Below the pieces are notes generated by a model, which did no database searches, was not told the origin of the DNA, and was given only the letters and a program-made list of their open reading frames with translations. Shown piece after piece: positions 9,615-20,872 of a DNA stretch of 64,000 nucleotides. Numbering within the stretch: the first letter of the stretch is position 1; each line of letters opens with the position of its first letter. The stretch is from NCBI GenBank assembly GCA_002221725.1, contig NJFT01000226.1, positions 1-64,000 of the forward strand. Direction: 5' to 3'. Source of the DNA: Scedosporium boydii. Taxonomy: Eukaryota; Ascomycota; Sordariomycetes; Microascales; Microascaceae. Both the position numbers and the translations under genes were made by a program.

Positions 9615-11264
9615 TCAGATTGGGACGCCACCATCCGAGTCTTCGGAGCTGTCCATGCCATCATTCTCTGCTTCCAACCATCCGGATGTGCCAGTGCCAA
9701 CTTCCTCCGGTTGGGAACCGCCGTGCCCAGCTCAACATGCCGTATTGTTAGTGAAGCCATTCGCAAGCGGTCATCACATAGATGCGCATTTATGACTTAC
9801 CAGTCTTAAATACTTCCCTCTCATCATCTGAGTCATCTGAAATATCTTCTCCATCGACGGAGCTTGATGGCCAAAAAGCTGGATCTTCTAATGCTGTAAT
9901 ATTGGTCAATGAGTTCGTGTGGAAATAGCCGGGCGCTATCTCCCGTTCGAGGTAATCCAGAGCTATTTCTCTCATATCTTCAATCACCCGTTGCATCGTT
10001 TTATGTTGCGTGGGCCAATCGCGGTCCCTCGCGCCATTAAGAAGCAAGACGGGCCCCCAGTTTGGATAGATGGACTCATGCGACGGAGGCTCTTGAACCT
10101 TGATGGGGTGGTAACGGATGTAGAGCTTGCAACAGAGGCAGGCAGCTTTGCTGCAAGCGATGAAGCGATCCTTGAAGGCAAAACGGCGTTTACCCTGGTG
10201 GAAGTGCTCGAGCATTTGGATCTCGGCATGTACTCGCGGGACGAAGTTTTTGTCGGCGAATGATGTCTGAATCTTGACTTCGAGTTGGATTTGATCTTCC
10301 ATTCTTTGAAGGTTTTGTTTAATCGACTCAGTGCGTGGATCATCGGGTTTGAGCATTCTCTTTACAATGCCCTCTAAGTTGGTAAGGGCGTCAGGTTTGG
10401 GAGGTGCCACGCATTCTGGTACAGGCACCGTTTCCACGCGATATGCGGTAAGGCGTTCGTATGTGCTGCCAGTGCCACCATCCTGGATAAGCTCATGAAC
10501 AGCCCGAACACGGCTAGCCAATCGTCCTAGGCAGTGACGAACACGGCGGAATGCCGAGGTTATTCCAGGGTTGCCGTTAGGATCTCGCCCAAGCCTCGTG
10601 ATTGCTAGCATGCAACCGTCATTGCGAAGTTCATACGCCATACGACATAGCTGCGGCGAAGGCTTTGTGCTGGCCCTATTAAACCGGTCGAGCCAGTCTA
10701 TAAGACCTAAACCTGACCTGTCAGCGAATGTCCATCCCTCCAGAAAGACCGGACGTGATTCAAACGAGCCATACCATCATCTTCTCGGGTGTGATTCTGC
10801 GACAGAAACTGAATGCACATCTTGGCCGCGTTTGAAACCATCCTTGCTTCTTTCTTCACCCTCTCGTGGGCGAACTTGGCGCACATATCCACAAGTTTCT
10901 CCTCAAGTATCGCTCGTCGAGACGGTGGGGTGCGCAGAATCTCACTTAACGAGGTGAGGATTTTCTCGAGGATATTCGATACCTTGCTGCCGTCGCCATC
11001 GTTTGTTGCCACCCAATAAATGTAGCAACGCCTACAATCCTCAACAGCAATGGACGTAGTCGTGCGTCCACCTTTGCTGTAGTCGCAAAGAAACGCTAGA
11101 TTACCCAGATATCGTCTTCTTACGTCCCCAAGTTGAGATAGGTTCCAATGAATGGGTCGGTGGGGTCCTTGAGTCGGAGAGAGATGGAGAAGAATGAAGA
11201 GCGTTTCGTAAAAGCGATGCAGAAAGCGAGAATACTTATCCAGTCGTGGCACTTTCGGCGGCAT
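9615..11264 (-). CDS. OTT_1508-like nucleic-acid/nucleotide deaminase family protein
   Basis: The gene has three exons: 10775-11264, 9801-10697 and 9615-9730, giving 500 residues. Intron 1 (77 bases) has a GTATGG donor and a CTGAC branch site. Intron 2 has GTAAGT and a CACTAAC branch, with an unusual TTGAG acceptor; without it the protein ends six bases after that donor. The middle of the protein carries the zinc signature of the cytidine deaminase superfamily: HAEIQ (His320, Glu322) and SKAACLCC (Cys350, Cys353). This spacing and sequence match the fungal expansion of the OTT_1508-like deaminase family (Pfam PF14441). Members are suspected to act on nucleic acids or nucleotides; the substrate is unknown. 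The N-terminal 300 residues are helical, and the C-terminus is acidic (DDSDDE and a Ser-Glu-Asp tail). Confidence 0.82.
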
Positions 11265-12375
11265 TTTTTACAAGGCTTATCGTTACCGACTTCTTGTGGG
11301 AGTGGCTGTTTCTCTCGCATGCATGTAGGGCAGTATTGGTGAAGACGAAAACTGGTAATGTAGCCGGCACGTCCTAGTTCTCGTTCTCGTTTGATCCTAT
11401 GTCTTACAACTCTTGGCGGATCTACTCCACGTGAATCCTGCCATGATCAGGCATGATGAGGGAAGGCGCCCTACTTTTGATTTGCCTGTCAACAGCGAAT
11501 AGAACCTGTCCACATTTTCACATGGTACCTCCCCCGCTCGCCGCAGGCGACCTCCCGCAGATGGACGTCTTGTGTCTCCAGATACAGGAAAATGTCTTTC
11601 GTGGGCAGCAACACGGCTACTGGGATATATCGCAATACCATCCTCGATTACCTTGGGTCAACAATGTGGAATACCCAACGCATTTCCGATTTCCAAGATG
11701 CCTCACGCCCTGTACATCGGCCGTCACGAATAATCTCTTGCCATGTCAGAGTGGTATCATCGTCATGAATTGGATCCCGCCTTGATTCCAACGAGGTGCG
11801 GGGTAGATGTTTACGCCATCGTACGTGGCGAGCTATCCACCAAGGGGAGAGACAGCCTGACATCTCTAGAGTGCGCGAGCTGCTATCAAGGTGCCCCTCG
11901 GGTGCCCTTATAACTATCAAGATTATGCAGAGAAATGAATTGAGTGGTGTGGGCTCGAGTGTGTAGCGATTTCAGCATCGCTGACATCGTCGTGATTTGT
12001 CGATATCTCGGGACACCACCTGCAAGTATTCTTGCTAGAACCAACAGGATTCTTCTATCTTTGCTTCCACGGGGCCTCCTCCTCAGCCAGCAGACCTCCG
12101 GCAGATTGAGGCATGCTGGAAAGTGGGGGACCTTTCTCCTTGCTCGCCATTACGTCAATCTTCCCATGCGAGGAATCTAGATTTTGAAGACTTTTTGAGC
12201 CCAGCTAAGCGACATAAATGGACGCCATTGTCTCCGGAAGGAATTGAAGGCATCGTCTCACCATCCCAAAGACCCCGAGCCCATAAGCCATTGACACCAA
12301 TTTGAATCAGTACACATTAAATTTTGCCCGCATTGTTTTTAACCTGCCGTCTTCAGGACTTTGGTCCTGAAGGCA
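11265..12375. other. Intergenic stretch with a possible orphan exon
   Basis: Divergent spacer between the deaminase and the C2H2 factor. Around 12040-12305 one plus-strand frame, opened by a CTAG acceptor, reads as plausible protein (NLDFEDFLSPAKRHKW) before a TGA at 12303-12305. I could not connect it to an upstream start or to the next gene. Confidence 0.3.
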
Positions 12376-13304
12376 ATGAGTCATGACGAAATTAGTGGTA
12401 GGTTGATGTCCACGCTCTCTCCCTAGTTGTTGGCCCTTGATTGCTGACGTCTAAATATAAAGGAATAAACGCAGACTGCCAAGCTCCTTTTACCGAATCC
12501 GAATTATGGCAGCCAGGATACGGTACTTTGTCTGCGCAGTTGCCATGGTTCAGCCTGTTGCCCGACCTGAACTCTTTTTCGAATCAGTCATTCTTTCCTA
12601 GCGATACTGTCCTAGAGCAAGATGCACTCAGTATTTCCGGTTTTAATATCCCAGTTGAGGAAGTATTCGGCCTAAATCCTGCGGTTCACCAGGTTTCTTC
12701 TCTTTAGGGTAATCAAGCTACCTCAGAGAGCCTCATCAATTTATGCTTGAATCCAACCTCGCATGGGTCACTATTAGACATCGGAATCACAGAGTGTTTC
12801 TTGCCAAGCGACGACACAATACATTTGTTTAATGCTTTCACCGATTCTACCGACCTACTAGCTAGCACAGTCGATCGCACTCCCCAAATCCCTCACAAGT
12901 TCCCAGAAAGACGGATGAAACGACTGAAAGATGTCGTGCCATCTGAAGATGGGATTTACTACTGCCCTGTGGACCACTGCCCCAAGAAGTTCCGAAGAGG
13001 ATCAGACGCAAGGTAAGGCGAAGTATCATTTACCATCATGTGAGGAATAAAAAACACTACTAAACTAACGCATAGAACCCATCTTCGGATTCATGAAAGG
13101 CCCGTGCTGTGTCCTCGATGTCCAGAGACCAAGGCTACCCAGAAGGAAATGAAGAGACATTTTGATCGACATGTTGGAGGACGTAAGGTCCCATGTCTAG
13201 TGTGTAGGAAACTGTTCACAAGAGACGATAACATGAAGCGACACCTTCGGGAATTTCATCGAGGATATGTTTCACGTTCGGCTTCTTCGCCGGCTGGTTC
13301 CTAG
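12376..13304 (+). CDS. C2H2 zinc-finger transcription factor (three fingers)
   Basis: Four exons join in phase: 12376-12397, 12463-12662, 12708-13012 and 13076-13304, giving 251 residues. Introns start GTAGGT, GTATTC and GTAAGG; the 45-base second intron removes an in-frame TAG at 12705. The C-terminal half holds three consecutive fingers: CPVDHC..HLRIH, split by the last intron; CPRC..HFDRH; and CLVC..HLREFH. The first half is acidic and hydrophobic with no motif, as expected for an activation region. The protein should bind DNA in the nucleus; the target genes are not visible. The short first exon, eight codons, is the least certain part. Confidence 0.8.
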
Positions 13305-14131
13305 TTGTTGGAGTCATTGTCATCATCCGTGCTTTAGCTAGTATCCAATTCGATCATTTAAGATTTCCTCCCAATTATCTCTTCCTGTATAGGTTCCCTT
13401 GGTAGCGATATTTGTGCCAGAATGTCGTCGTTGCAGGCGAGTGTCGTCCAGGAATACGAGCCGAGATGGCCAATGGTCTCTTTTTCACACAGGGCCGTAA
13501 CAATTGATGTAGTTGCGGATGGAACAGGGCACAATGAATAATACAATCGAGAAGAATCGTCAAGAGGGAGGCCATTTCTCATACCCGGGGGAAGAGAGGG
13601 AGATGTAACTTGTAAGACCTCAATAGAGATTTCTACGAGCCAGCGCGAACTACCAACCGCTCACAGGAAATTCCCTCTCTTCACACCGGACTCCTTGTGC
13701 TCCTTTCGGATCCTGACGGCGAATGCGGCCTGCGGCCTGCGGCACAAAACGGTATTAAAGTTTCGGGGTGGACCGCAAGCCAACCTCAATCAGCCAGGAC
13801 CTAAGGAGCTCCTCTTCGCTCCGTAGGAGCCAGGACGAAATTGAGGATGGAAAAACTCGAGCACGTGAATGCACGAATCCGTCGCAAAGCATGTCATCGA
13901 GGAGAGGCAACAGGCTCAGCTCGCAGGGGTCTGACCCCTGACCATCACCTCGCCTCACTTCTTTTGAGATTGTGATTCGCCGAACGCCGGATCTTGCGCG
14001 TTTAGCCCGCCTCAGCTCAGAGGGGATCGTGCAAATTCCAGCAAGAACATCATGAGATTTGGATTGCTACCCCGAACCCTCACCGGACAGCTTTTTCGAT
14101 CCTCTACCTAGATTGTTGCGAAAAGCCCTAG
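13305..14131. other. Intergenic stretch
   Basis: No supported gene. A short direct repeat of GCGGCCT occurs near 13725-13740. Confidence 0.5.
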
Positions 14132-15340
14132 ATGGGTCCCGACCTGGAGACTCGCGACAGAGCTATGGCTCTCAATATCGCGTCCATCAGGAACTCACTG
14201 TTCAATTTTATATCCACTCTTTCTACGGCCTGGTGCGAGTTCTGGCAAGCCGTTGACAGCTACACTCGGCCAGCTTACTTGACTCTCAAGCGGAAAGCCA
14301 TTTATGTGCTTAAGGCTACTGGAATCCTTATCACTATTGCCTTCGCTGGAGCCTCTTTATACTACGCCAAGGCTGCCGCCGATGATGCCCGCTGTCAACT
14401 CGAATTGCAAAAGATACAGTATTGCGAAACCGCGTCAGAGAGAATGAAACAGAAACACCCTTGCGATTTTATCTTGGCCCAGGACATCCCTCTACCCATC
14501 TCATGTTGTTGCGGAGGCTCTCACACACGCTACCGCGAGCTAATTTTCACAATACGACCATGGCCTTACTTCCAAACATACGTCCGCCGCTACTGCAATC
14601 ATGGTCTTCTCGAAGGCAAGCCATGGTGGTTTCAATGGGGTGAACCATACACTACAGTTTATATCCGACCCATACTTTGGAGATTCCCCGACGCGTATTG
14701 GATTGCCGAATTTCTCAATGGTTCGCCTGGGGTAACGGCTGCGATTCTTGGGTCCTTCGTCGTGTTAGGAGCATATATTCAAAATAGGCATGATAAGCTA
14801 CTAGTTCTCGGATTCTATCTGATGGTAATCGCCATCCCAATGTTATTCTCTTCGCTCCTCCTCTCTACGGAGCTAGGGCGGCAGAACTACTACTGGAAGA
14901 AAATGCAGGTATCGTATTTTTCGCCATTCAACCGCGCTCTCCGACCCGAGTTGCCCCGGAAGTCTGGCAATTATCTTCCGTCGGGGGAATATTTGACTGG
15001 CCTCGTTCAGGAAGCCTTGACTTGGGCACTGGATGGCCTTCAATCCCGTCATCTTTTGGGCATGTTTGATTCTGAGACTGATGAGCCGTACCTGTGGTGG
15101 GGTGGGCGGCTGGCGGAACCGGACAGTAAAGTAGTAGCTAAGGAGGCTCACGGAAAATTGTTGTGGTGGGCAGGCTTTTTGGGATTTCTGGATATGGCCT
15201 ACACCATTCTCGCCGTGGTAATTTCTGTCGTTTACGTGGCCCGTCATCGTGTCCAAAGAACTGGCCGTCCTCACCCTTTTCCGAAATCATTCGATGGCTA
15301 TGAGCCCGAGGCGCGAGGCAGGTCCCCTTTATCGGGTTAG
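14132..15340 (+). CDS. Multi-pass membrane protein of unknown function
   Basis: A single open frame of 402 residues. Hydrophobic segments lie near residues 65-85 (GILITIAFAGASLYY), 200-220 (TAAILGSFVVLGAYI), 225-248 (LLVLGFYLMVIAIPMLF) and 345-375 (LLWWAGFLGFLDMAYTILAVVISVVYV), so about four transmembrane helices. Cys-rich stretches lie between the first and second. No family is recognised. The start could be the ATG at 14132 or Met12 (MALNIAS). The short cytosolic tail is basic and Pro-rich. Confidence 0.65.
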   Translation: MGPDLETRDRAMALNIASIRNSLFNFISTLSTAWCEFWQAVDSYTRPAYLTLKRKAIYVLKATGILITIAFAGASLYYAKAAADDARCQLELQKIQYCETASERMKQKHPCDFILAQDIPLPISCCCGGSHTRYRELIFTIRPWPYFQTYVRRYCNHGLLEGKPWWFQWGEPYTTVYIRPILWRFPDAYWIAEFLNGSPGVTAAILGSFVVLGAYIQNRHDKLLVLGFYLMVIAIPMLFSSLLLSTELGRQNYYWKKMQVSYFSPFNRALRPELPRKSGNYLPSGEYLTGLVQEALTWALDGLQSRHLLGMFDSETDEPYLWWGGRLAEPDSKVVAKEAHGKLLWWAGFLGFLDMAYTILAVVISVVYVARHRVQRTGRPHPFPKSFDGYEPEARGRSPLSG

Positions 15341-15760
15341 CTCAAGAAAACATGTCATTAAGTTGGCTCTGAGAGATGAGATTGATGTCTTCTTCATGAT
15401 CTTCCTCGACTGCCTTCCGACGAAGTGGCATGGCAACATCATGAGAGGGCCAGAAAGCGAATGAACGAAGAACGACGGTTCCGGCGTGGACTGGGTAATT
15501 CACCAATAATTCTGATCTAAGAGTTGCTTGCGGATCCTGCAGAACTTCACTTCGAGGCTGGTTGATGGATTTTCAGTCTAAATCATGAAACGGACATTTA
15601 ACTCGCAAGGTAGAAACATTGCAGATCAGACAATTTGACAAAGAGGTTCGGCTGCCTAGGTCTTCATGGCGACACCCTAAATCGAGGCTAATATCCTTCC
15701 ATGCAAACTCGTTGTATAACGTTATCATACAGGATCAGTCATTGCTGTCAAAACCTTCAC
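15341..15760. other. Convergent intergenic stretch
   Basis: It lies between the stop of the membrane protein and the stop of the AA8 gene. Nothing further was seen. Confidence 0.5.
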
Positions 15761-16588
15761 TTAATCGTCATCGTCGTCGTCGCTATCATCCCCGCCGCCG
15801 GCCCGTCCGCTGCCTACACCAGTCCTACCTCCGCTTCGGCCACGTTCGCCGCTTCTATCATCATCATCATCGCCCTCATCATCATCGTCGTCTCCGGCAT
15901 TCGGGTTTATTTGTGCAGCTCCGGGGGCAGGCACTAACGGAGCGCCCGCTAACGCTGTCCAAGATTCAAACTCGGCACTCCTTGCTGCGGCTAGGTTGGC
16001 GTCGAAGTCGCCGAAACCGCTGTCGTGAAAATCGAGAATTCCGTCGCTCGAGGCCGCATTGCGGACAGGGATACTTGATAGCGCCCAGCCCATCTCGGCC
16101 GTGCCAGCTGTATCCTGTGCGCCGAGGCCAAGTGAGGCGTCTAGGCAGCCCTCGCATAGGAAAGTAAATGTAAGGAATGTATTGTTGACTGAGGTCCCCG
16201 ATTCTATCGGCCGCACGGCAAAGGATCCAGTGACCTCCGGGGGGTTATCATCTTCATTGAAGGCTTGCCGGAAAGACGAGACAACATTGGTGCCATCAGA
16301 CCAAGCAGCCATAAGTAGCGGACCCTCCATATCTCCGGTCAAGGAGAAGCCGCCCCATCCGGCGCCATTGACGAGGGGAAATGAGAGCTGGCCAATGAAT
16401 GAATCGCTGGGGTTTGTTGGTAATGCGATGCCAAAGCCGAAGTTTGTCCTCGCGCCAAAGAATCGTTGAAACGCAATTCCTGTGGTGGCGTCGGTGAAGG
16501 ATGATGTCTGAGCTTGGGCAAAGGGGAAGAAGATGGCGAGCAACACCGCATGGTTGGTAACTTGGAGGGATCGTGGTAAACGGACCAT
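15761..16588 (-). CDS. Secreted stand-alone AA8 (cellobiose dehydrogenase-type) cytochrome with Asp-rich tail
   Basis: 275 residues from the ATG at 16588; the open frame extends further upstream, but only this Met precedes a signal peptide (LLAIFFPFAQAQ, cleavage near 26). Residues 28-215 match the cytochrome domain of cellobiose dehydrogenase (CAZy AA8): GWGGFSLTGDMEGPLLMAAW contains the Met haem ligand (Met87), DFHDSGFGDF contains the His ligand (His188), and CEGC (145-148) is the conserved disulfide. Such domains carry haem b and pass electrons to lytic polysaccharide monooxygenases or to iron. No flavin domain, cellulose-binding module or membrane anchor follows. Instead the last 45 residues are Asp runs, Gly and Arg, encoded by GAT/GAC repeats. 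It is a single-exon model; a spliced alternative C-terminus is possible. Confidence 0.85.
   Translation of the reverse strand: MVRLPRSLQVTNHAVLLAIFFPFAQAQTSSFTDATTGIAFQRFFGARTNFGFGIALPTNPSDSFIGQLSFPLVNGAGWGGFSLTGDMEGPLLMAAWSDGTNVVSSFRQAFNEDDNPPEVTGSFAVRPIESGTSVNNTFLTFTFLCEGCLDASLGLGAQDTAGTAEMGWALSSIPVRNAASSDGILDFHDSGFGDFDANLAAARSAEFESWTALAGAPLVPAPGAAQINPNAGDDDDDEGDDDDDRSGERGRSGGRTGVGSGRAGGGDDSDDDDDD
15765..15900. repeat. Trinucleotide (ATC/GTC) repeats encoding poly-Asp
   Basis: Two blocks of imperfect TCA/TCG triplets, near 15768-15790 and 15855-15895, encode the Asp runs at the end of the AA8 protein on the minus strand. Such coding repeats tend to change length. Confidence 0.75.
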
Positions 16589-17802
16589 GATGAGTGACAA
16601 TATAAAGATGAAAGGTAGATGGATGGAGCGGAGGTTGGCCCGTTTATCAATGGGGTTATTATTGAAATGCGAGGGCAAGGTCTTCAACTGTACTCTAGAA
16701 GTTGACGGTGGAGGGCGAAATAATACCACGACTTCAACAAATGAGCCGGCCGATGTGGTATTTATATCCATATTTGATGGGGTCGATAGACTCGATGATA
16801 TTTAGTTCGTGGCGTCCATGGTCCGTTTACATCATACTCCTCCATGGAAGCCTTCTCGACACACTGCGGGCTCCCCTCAAACATGCCAAGCGGGCGTCTT
16901 CATCTTTTCGGGCGGGTGGCGATGTTTTCTTTTCGCGACTTCTATAACTCGGTTCTCTTGATGATGTGTGGACCCAATAGCGTTGTCGGTAGCAGACGCA
17001 CGAGACAAAATAGGCATTAACGCCCAAGGCGCAGGGCGTGCAGACTTTGCCAAAAGTGGGTGTCCAGAGCTATTCCTGAAGAGCCGTTGATCTCTGACGT
17101 CTTGGCAGGAGAGCTGGAAAGAACACGCGACATGGCGGAAAATTTAACCGAGACGGGGTCGATCTTGGGTCGTGACAGCAGGGCCGGAGTGAACAAAAGG
17201 GGGTAAAGTTTCGGCACCGATTGCCAGCTTCTTTATTTTTACTTGTTTCATGATGAGATGGTGTCAAAAACGAGATGCCACCAACCTGGTCTAAATGTTG
17301 CTCTGTACTATTTTTAACTCGGACGTGAAGCGTCAAAGCGTCTCGCAGGAGTCGGGCCTATGCGCTAGGTGTGAGTTTTATCGAGCTCCCGCCAATCTCT
17401 TCACATTGGTTCGTAACTGACGTCGCCTCCCCGTTGGGCGTCCTTCCCTGGCAGTTAGAAACTCCCAGCTTCTTGGCCATCCGGACTTGACAGGGCCTTT
17501 TCCCCAAGTTCTGGTCAACTGGGTCCCGGGGTAATGGCCACTGACGTCCCAGACTCCCACCCAATCCCAGCATCGAATCACGTTTTGATAATCTATCATC
17601 GACCGGGGATCTGGAGATTTGATATGTTGCATGCTATTCCCGACCGCCCGTAGGATGGGCATAAAGGAGAAATAGAATGGGAGTCTAGACGCCCAAGGGC
17701 GGAAAAATACGATAGGAGTATCCTCTCTCCCTCGCGGCGCCGCGGAAAATCCTTCCGTTCCCTTGTTGGTGAATGAATGTCTCTTTCCGCCCCTTGCAAG
17801 TC
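16589..17802. other. Intergenic stretch, promoter of the AA8 gene
   Basis: It contains the AA8 promoter and the 3' flank of the large regulator. No gene is supported. Confidence 0.45.
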
Positions 17803-20800
17803 CTACTGAGAGTGTAACCTGGTGCCCGCGGACTTGATGAGCATCTCTCGATACTTCTCGAGACTCAGACCAATCATATTGATGAACCGCCACTGAGCGT
17901 TTGCTTTGAAGAAGTGAGCCCATATTTTTAGAACAGCGAGGCCGAGAAATGCGGGATCACCCTGAAATTCATCCTCGTCAAAGTCCTCGTCGAAGTCCAC
18001 AACAGCCCAAGCCTCTTCCACTATGCAACGGACCCAATGAAGGATGCGATCCTCGCTACCTAAGTGATTCCATCGAATATTAGCACGCAAGATAATATGA
18101 GGAATATTCGTTGCTAATGTGAATTACTCACCACTTAACTGCGCTGGATCCCGGTTTCCAGGTTCCACAAGAGAGAAGAGCCACTTGCTCAGCAGAACAG
18201 CGCACTCCAGTCCCGAAAGCGAATGCCTGACGCTCCAGAAGAAAGCCTGGCTCCGCGCGACACGGTCGACTCCCAGCCTCACGGGGATGCTCAGCGCATG
18301 AGTGGCGTAAAGCAAAGCCGAGATAACACCATCGCTGTGCTCAACCCCTGGGCAACGGGCGAGCGCTCGAGCGATGAGCACCGGGTCCCGCGTCTCTAGT
18401 TGCCGGTAGGGCCCTAGGTTTAGGTAGATGCGAACGTAGGCGAGGCCGAGAAGCGCGCTGGATGTAAAGGGGATCGGCCCGTTCTCGTTGTTTGGGTCGA
18501 GGCTGGACTCGGGAGCTTGTTGCCAGCCGGAGGTCCAGGAACGAAGGCCTCGTCTGAAGTTCCGCCACTAGAATATTAGCAAGTGTAGGTGGATATGCTT
18601 TGCCTGACTGCAGGTATGCCGGTTTTGTGCCGGAGGGGGGGCCACCTACTCTAGTTTTTCTACCTCGTCTGGTGGCAGAGAAGCCTGCTGATCCATAATA
18701 GGAAGTGAGAGATCGCGCACAATGTATATTCTCTGCAACAGGCCATGCAGCAGAACGTAATTCCCCAGAGGTGTGGGAATCGGGTCTAGGGGCGCCGTGC
18801 AATCAACGTTTCTCAGTAGCAAGGAGAGAGCATCCTGAAAGAGCAGTTGCTGCTTACGAGTCTCCCGCCTCGCAGTCTGCCACTGAGAAGCTGTCGGCGC
18901 CTTCCACTCCCTCGTGGAGCAGGGCAACCTCAGATGAATCTGATTACTACGGAGGACCGGATATACATTATACGCCACGCTGTGGATATGGAGGAATGAA
19001 AAGGCGATGAGCTTCGCACGCCGCGTTGATTCTATTCGCACCCACGCAAGCCATGCGGCATGCGGGTCGGTTTCCTGGTTCAAGGCATCTTCCGATTCGG
19101 GATCTTCTTGGAGACCGACATCTTGTAGTACCTGAACAAGTAGACTCTGGATGGCGAATGCATCTCGAAGTAGAACCTCTTTTGGTTCCCATGTGGCGTA
19201 GCCCATGAGAAGGATCAGGGTTCGTACGGTGTCTATCGTTTCCCACACGCCCCAGTCCCTTGAGGGTGTATTATTGTGCGTGCTATCGGAGACTGTCGAC
19301 CAAGGGTCTGCGGCATGCCTCTGCGACAGACCGCCGTGTAGATTGAGGAAAGTGTTGGTCTTATGGCCGAATTTCCTGGCTTCGTGGCGTAACCGTTCCA
19401 TGCAAATTGCCTTTCCAGTGTAGAAGAGCCGTTCTGAATTTCGGTGCTCGAAACAATACTGCGCACCGACCGCACATATGGCCAATACGAGCTCCAGTGG
19501 AGTATCGTTTATGCGCCAGGTATGGTGGATGAAGACCATGTGAGAGTGGAAGCCCTCGAAGAAAGAAGTGATATATCTAGTGAGTGTATGGCGCGAAGGA
19601 AGTTTGAAATTTGGCCCGACGACGTTTCGGAATGTGTCGAGACAGGAGATCAGCCGCGCCCTTTCATCATCCGTGACTCTGTATCCCTTATCGAGATGGT
19701 TATCTGAGAGTTCAAATCAGTCACTTCATCCATTAGAGGTTTGGGAAGAAGAAATAAAAACGTGAAAATTTTTTTTAGCATACTACTGTTGTTGCCGACA
19801 TTTTCAGATGCCCTGCTTATCCCGGGAGCCGATGGCAGCCAGCTGTTAAAAGGCGTTCCTGGGCGAGAAGGGCCATGCCTGCCAACGGGGGTCGCCGCGC
19901 CAGTCCTAGATTCCTCCAGGGCAGGATCGACAAGTTCGTGATCTCGTTCCGGTGGGTGGAAGTATGGACTCCATTCAGCCGGTAGGCCGACACCGTCCAG
20001 GAAGTTTGCAAATTCTCTAAAGTGGTCATAGCCGTTGATGTCTTGGCCTATCAATTGAAACATTAGACGGCTGATGGGGACAGTTACTGGGATAGAGCCC
20101 CCAGTCCACAAAGGACATGAGCTAGTCACCCACCGTTTCCAAAGAGCTGCGGTGAAAGCAGGGCCTGTTGATACGACTGAGGCCCTTGTTCTCCGCCATT
20201 TGCGTTGCCACAGTCATGACTCTCAAACTGATTAATCTGGGCGTGTGTTTGTGGTTGTTGAATCGCCCAATGGTCCAAGCTCATACCTCCTCCCAGTGAT
20301 ACAACTGCTGCAGCAGCCTCAAGATCCGACCTTGTGGGATTAGGATCCACTCCGCCGGTCGGTGAGGGCGAGGGTCCGGATGGGTCGGAGGCGCCGTCAG
20401 CGTCATGCAAGGCGATGCGCTCATGACGGGTCAACAGGTCCCGACGTGTGAACGCCGCCCCGCATCTGCACAGGAAGGGTTTCTCTTTTGTGTCTATACA
20501 CCCGATTCATGGTTAGCCAAGTCCTGAGATAGAATGCCGACTTGACGCGAGCATTCCCCATTCCCTAGATCAACCCACTGAGAGTGGAGAGGGAAAGTGG
20601 GGTTGGAGAGGTAAGACAAGCAGGAGGAAGACGGCGACATCAATCGATTGACAGGCGACCATCGGGGAAGTAGTCAACGTAATGGGGAGACACGAACGAG
20701 TTCGAACGTGGCGCTCCAGATGCTCGGTACGCTTGAAGCTTCTCCCACAATGAGGACATGAGCGAGGATTTCCTGCTCCACGCCGCCTACGTCCCCTAGA

Positions 20801-20872
20801 GTGGGATGTCTGGTGCATGGGGCCAATTCCATGGGTCTGCGGGACTGTCGCGCCGGCTGGAGCTGTCTCCAT
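17803..20872 (-). CDS. C2H2 zinc-finger regulator with fungal-specific transcription factor domain
   Basis: Six exons, 843 residues: 20698-20872, 20134-20493, 19784-20047, 18664-19703, 18132-18567 and 17803-18059. The first exon holds finger 1 (CPHCGRSFKRTEHLERH), which is completed across a 204-base intron; finger 2 is CRCGAAFTRRDLLTRH. Two N-terminal fingers followed by a fungal_trans domain (PF04082; RMERLRHEARK to the C-terminus, with GWQQAPESSLDP and PFTSSALLGLAYVRI) is a familiar architecture for regulators of carbon and nitrogen metabolism. All joins keep phase. The fourth donor is uncertain: the strong GTAGGT at 18649 leaves the frame off by one, so a weak GTAGAA at 18663 was used, which removes the codons for VEKLE that relatives usually keep. 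A real one-base shift there is possible. It is divergent from the SDR at 21577. Confidence 0.8.

Noticed and set aside
11453..11785. Plus-strand 110-codon frame
   Set aside because: Unnatural composition and no motif; no splice partner.
12663..12707. In-frame TAG in the C2H2 gene as a nonsense mutation
   Set aside because: A 45-base intron with GTATTC donor, CTAAAT branch and TTTAG acceptor removes it in phase.
17378..17923. Minus-strand 181-codon frame
   Set aside because: Overlaps the last exon of the regulator in another frame and reads as low-information sequence.
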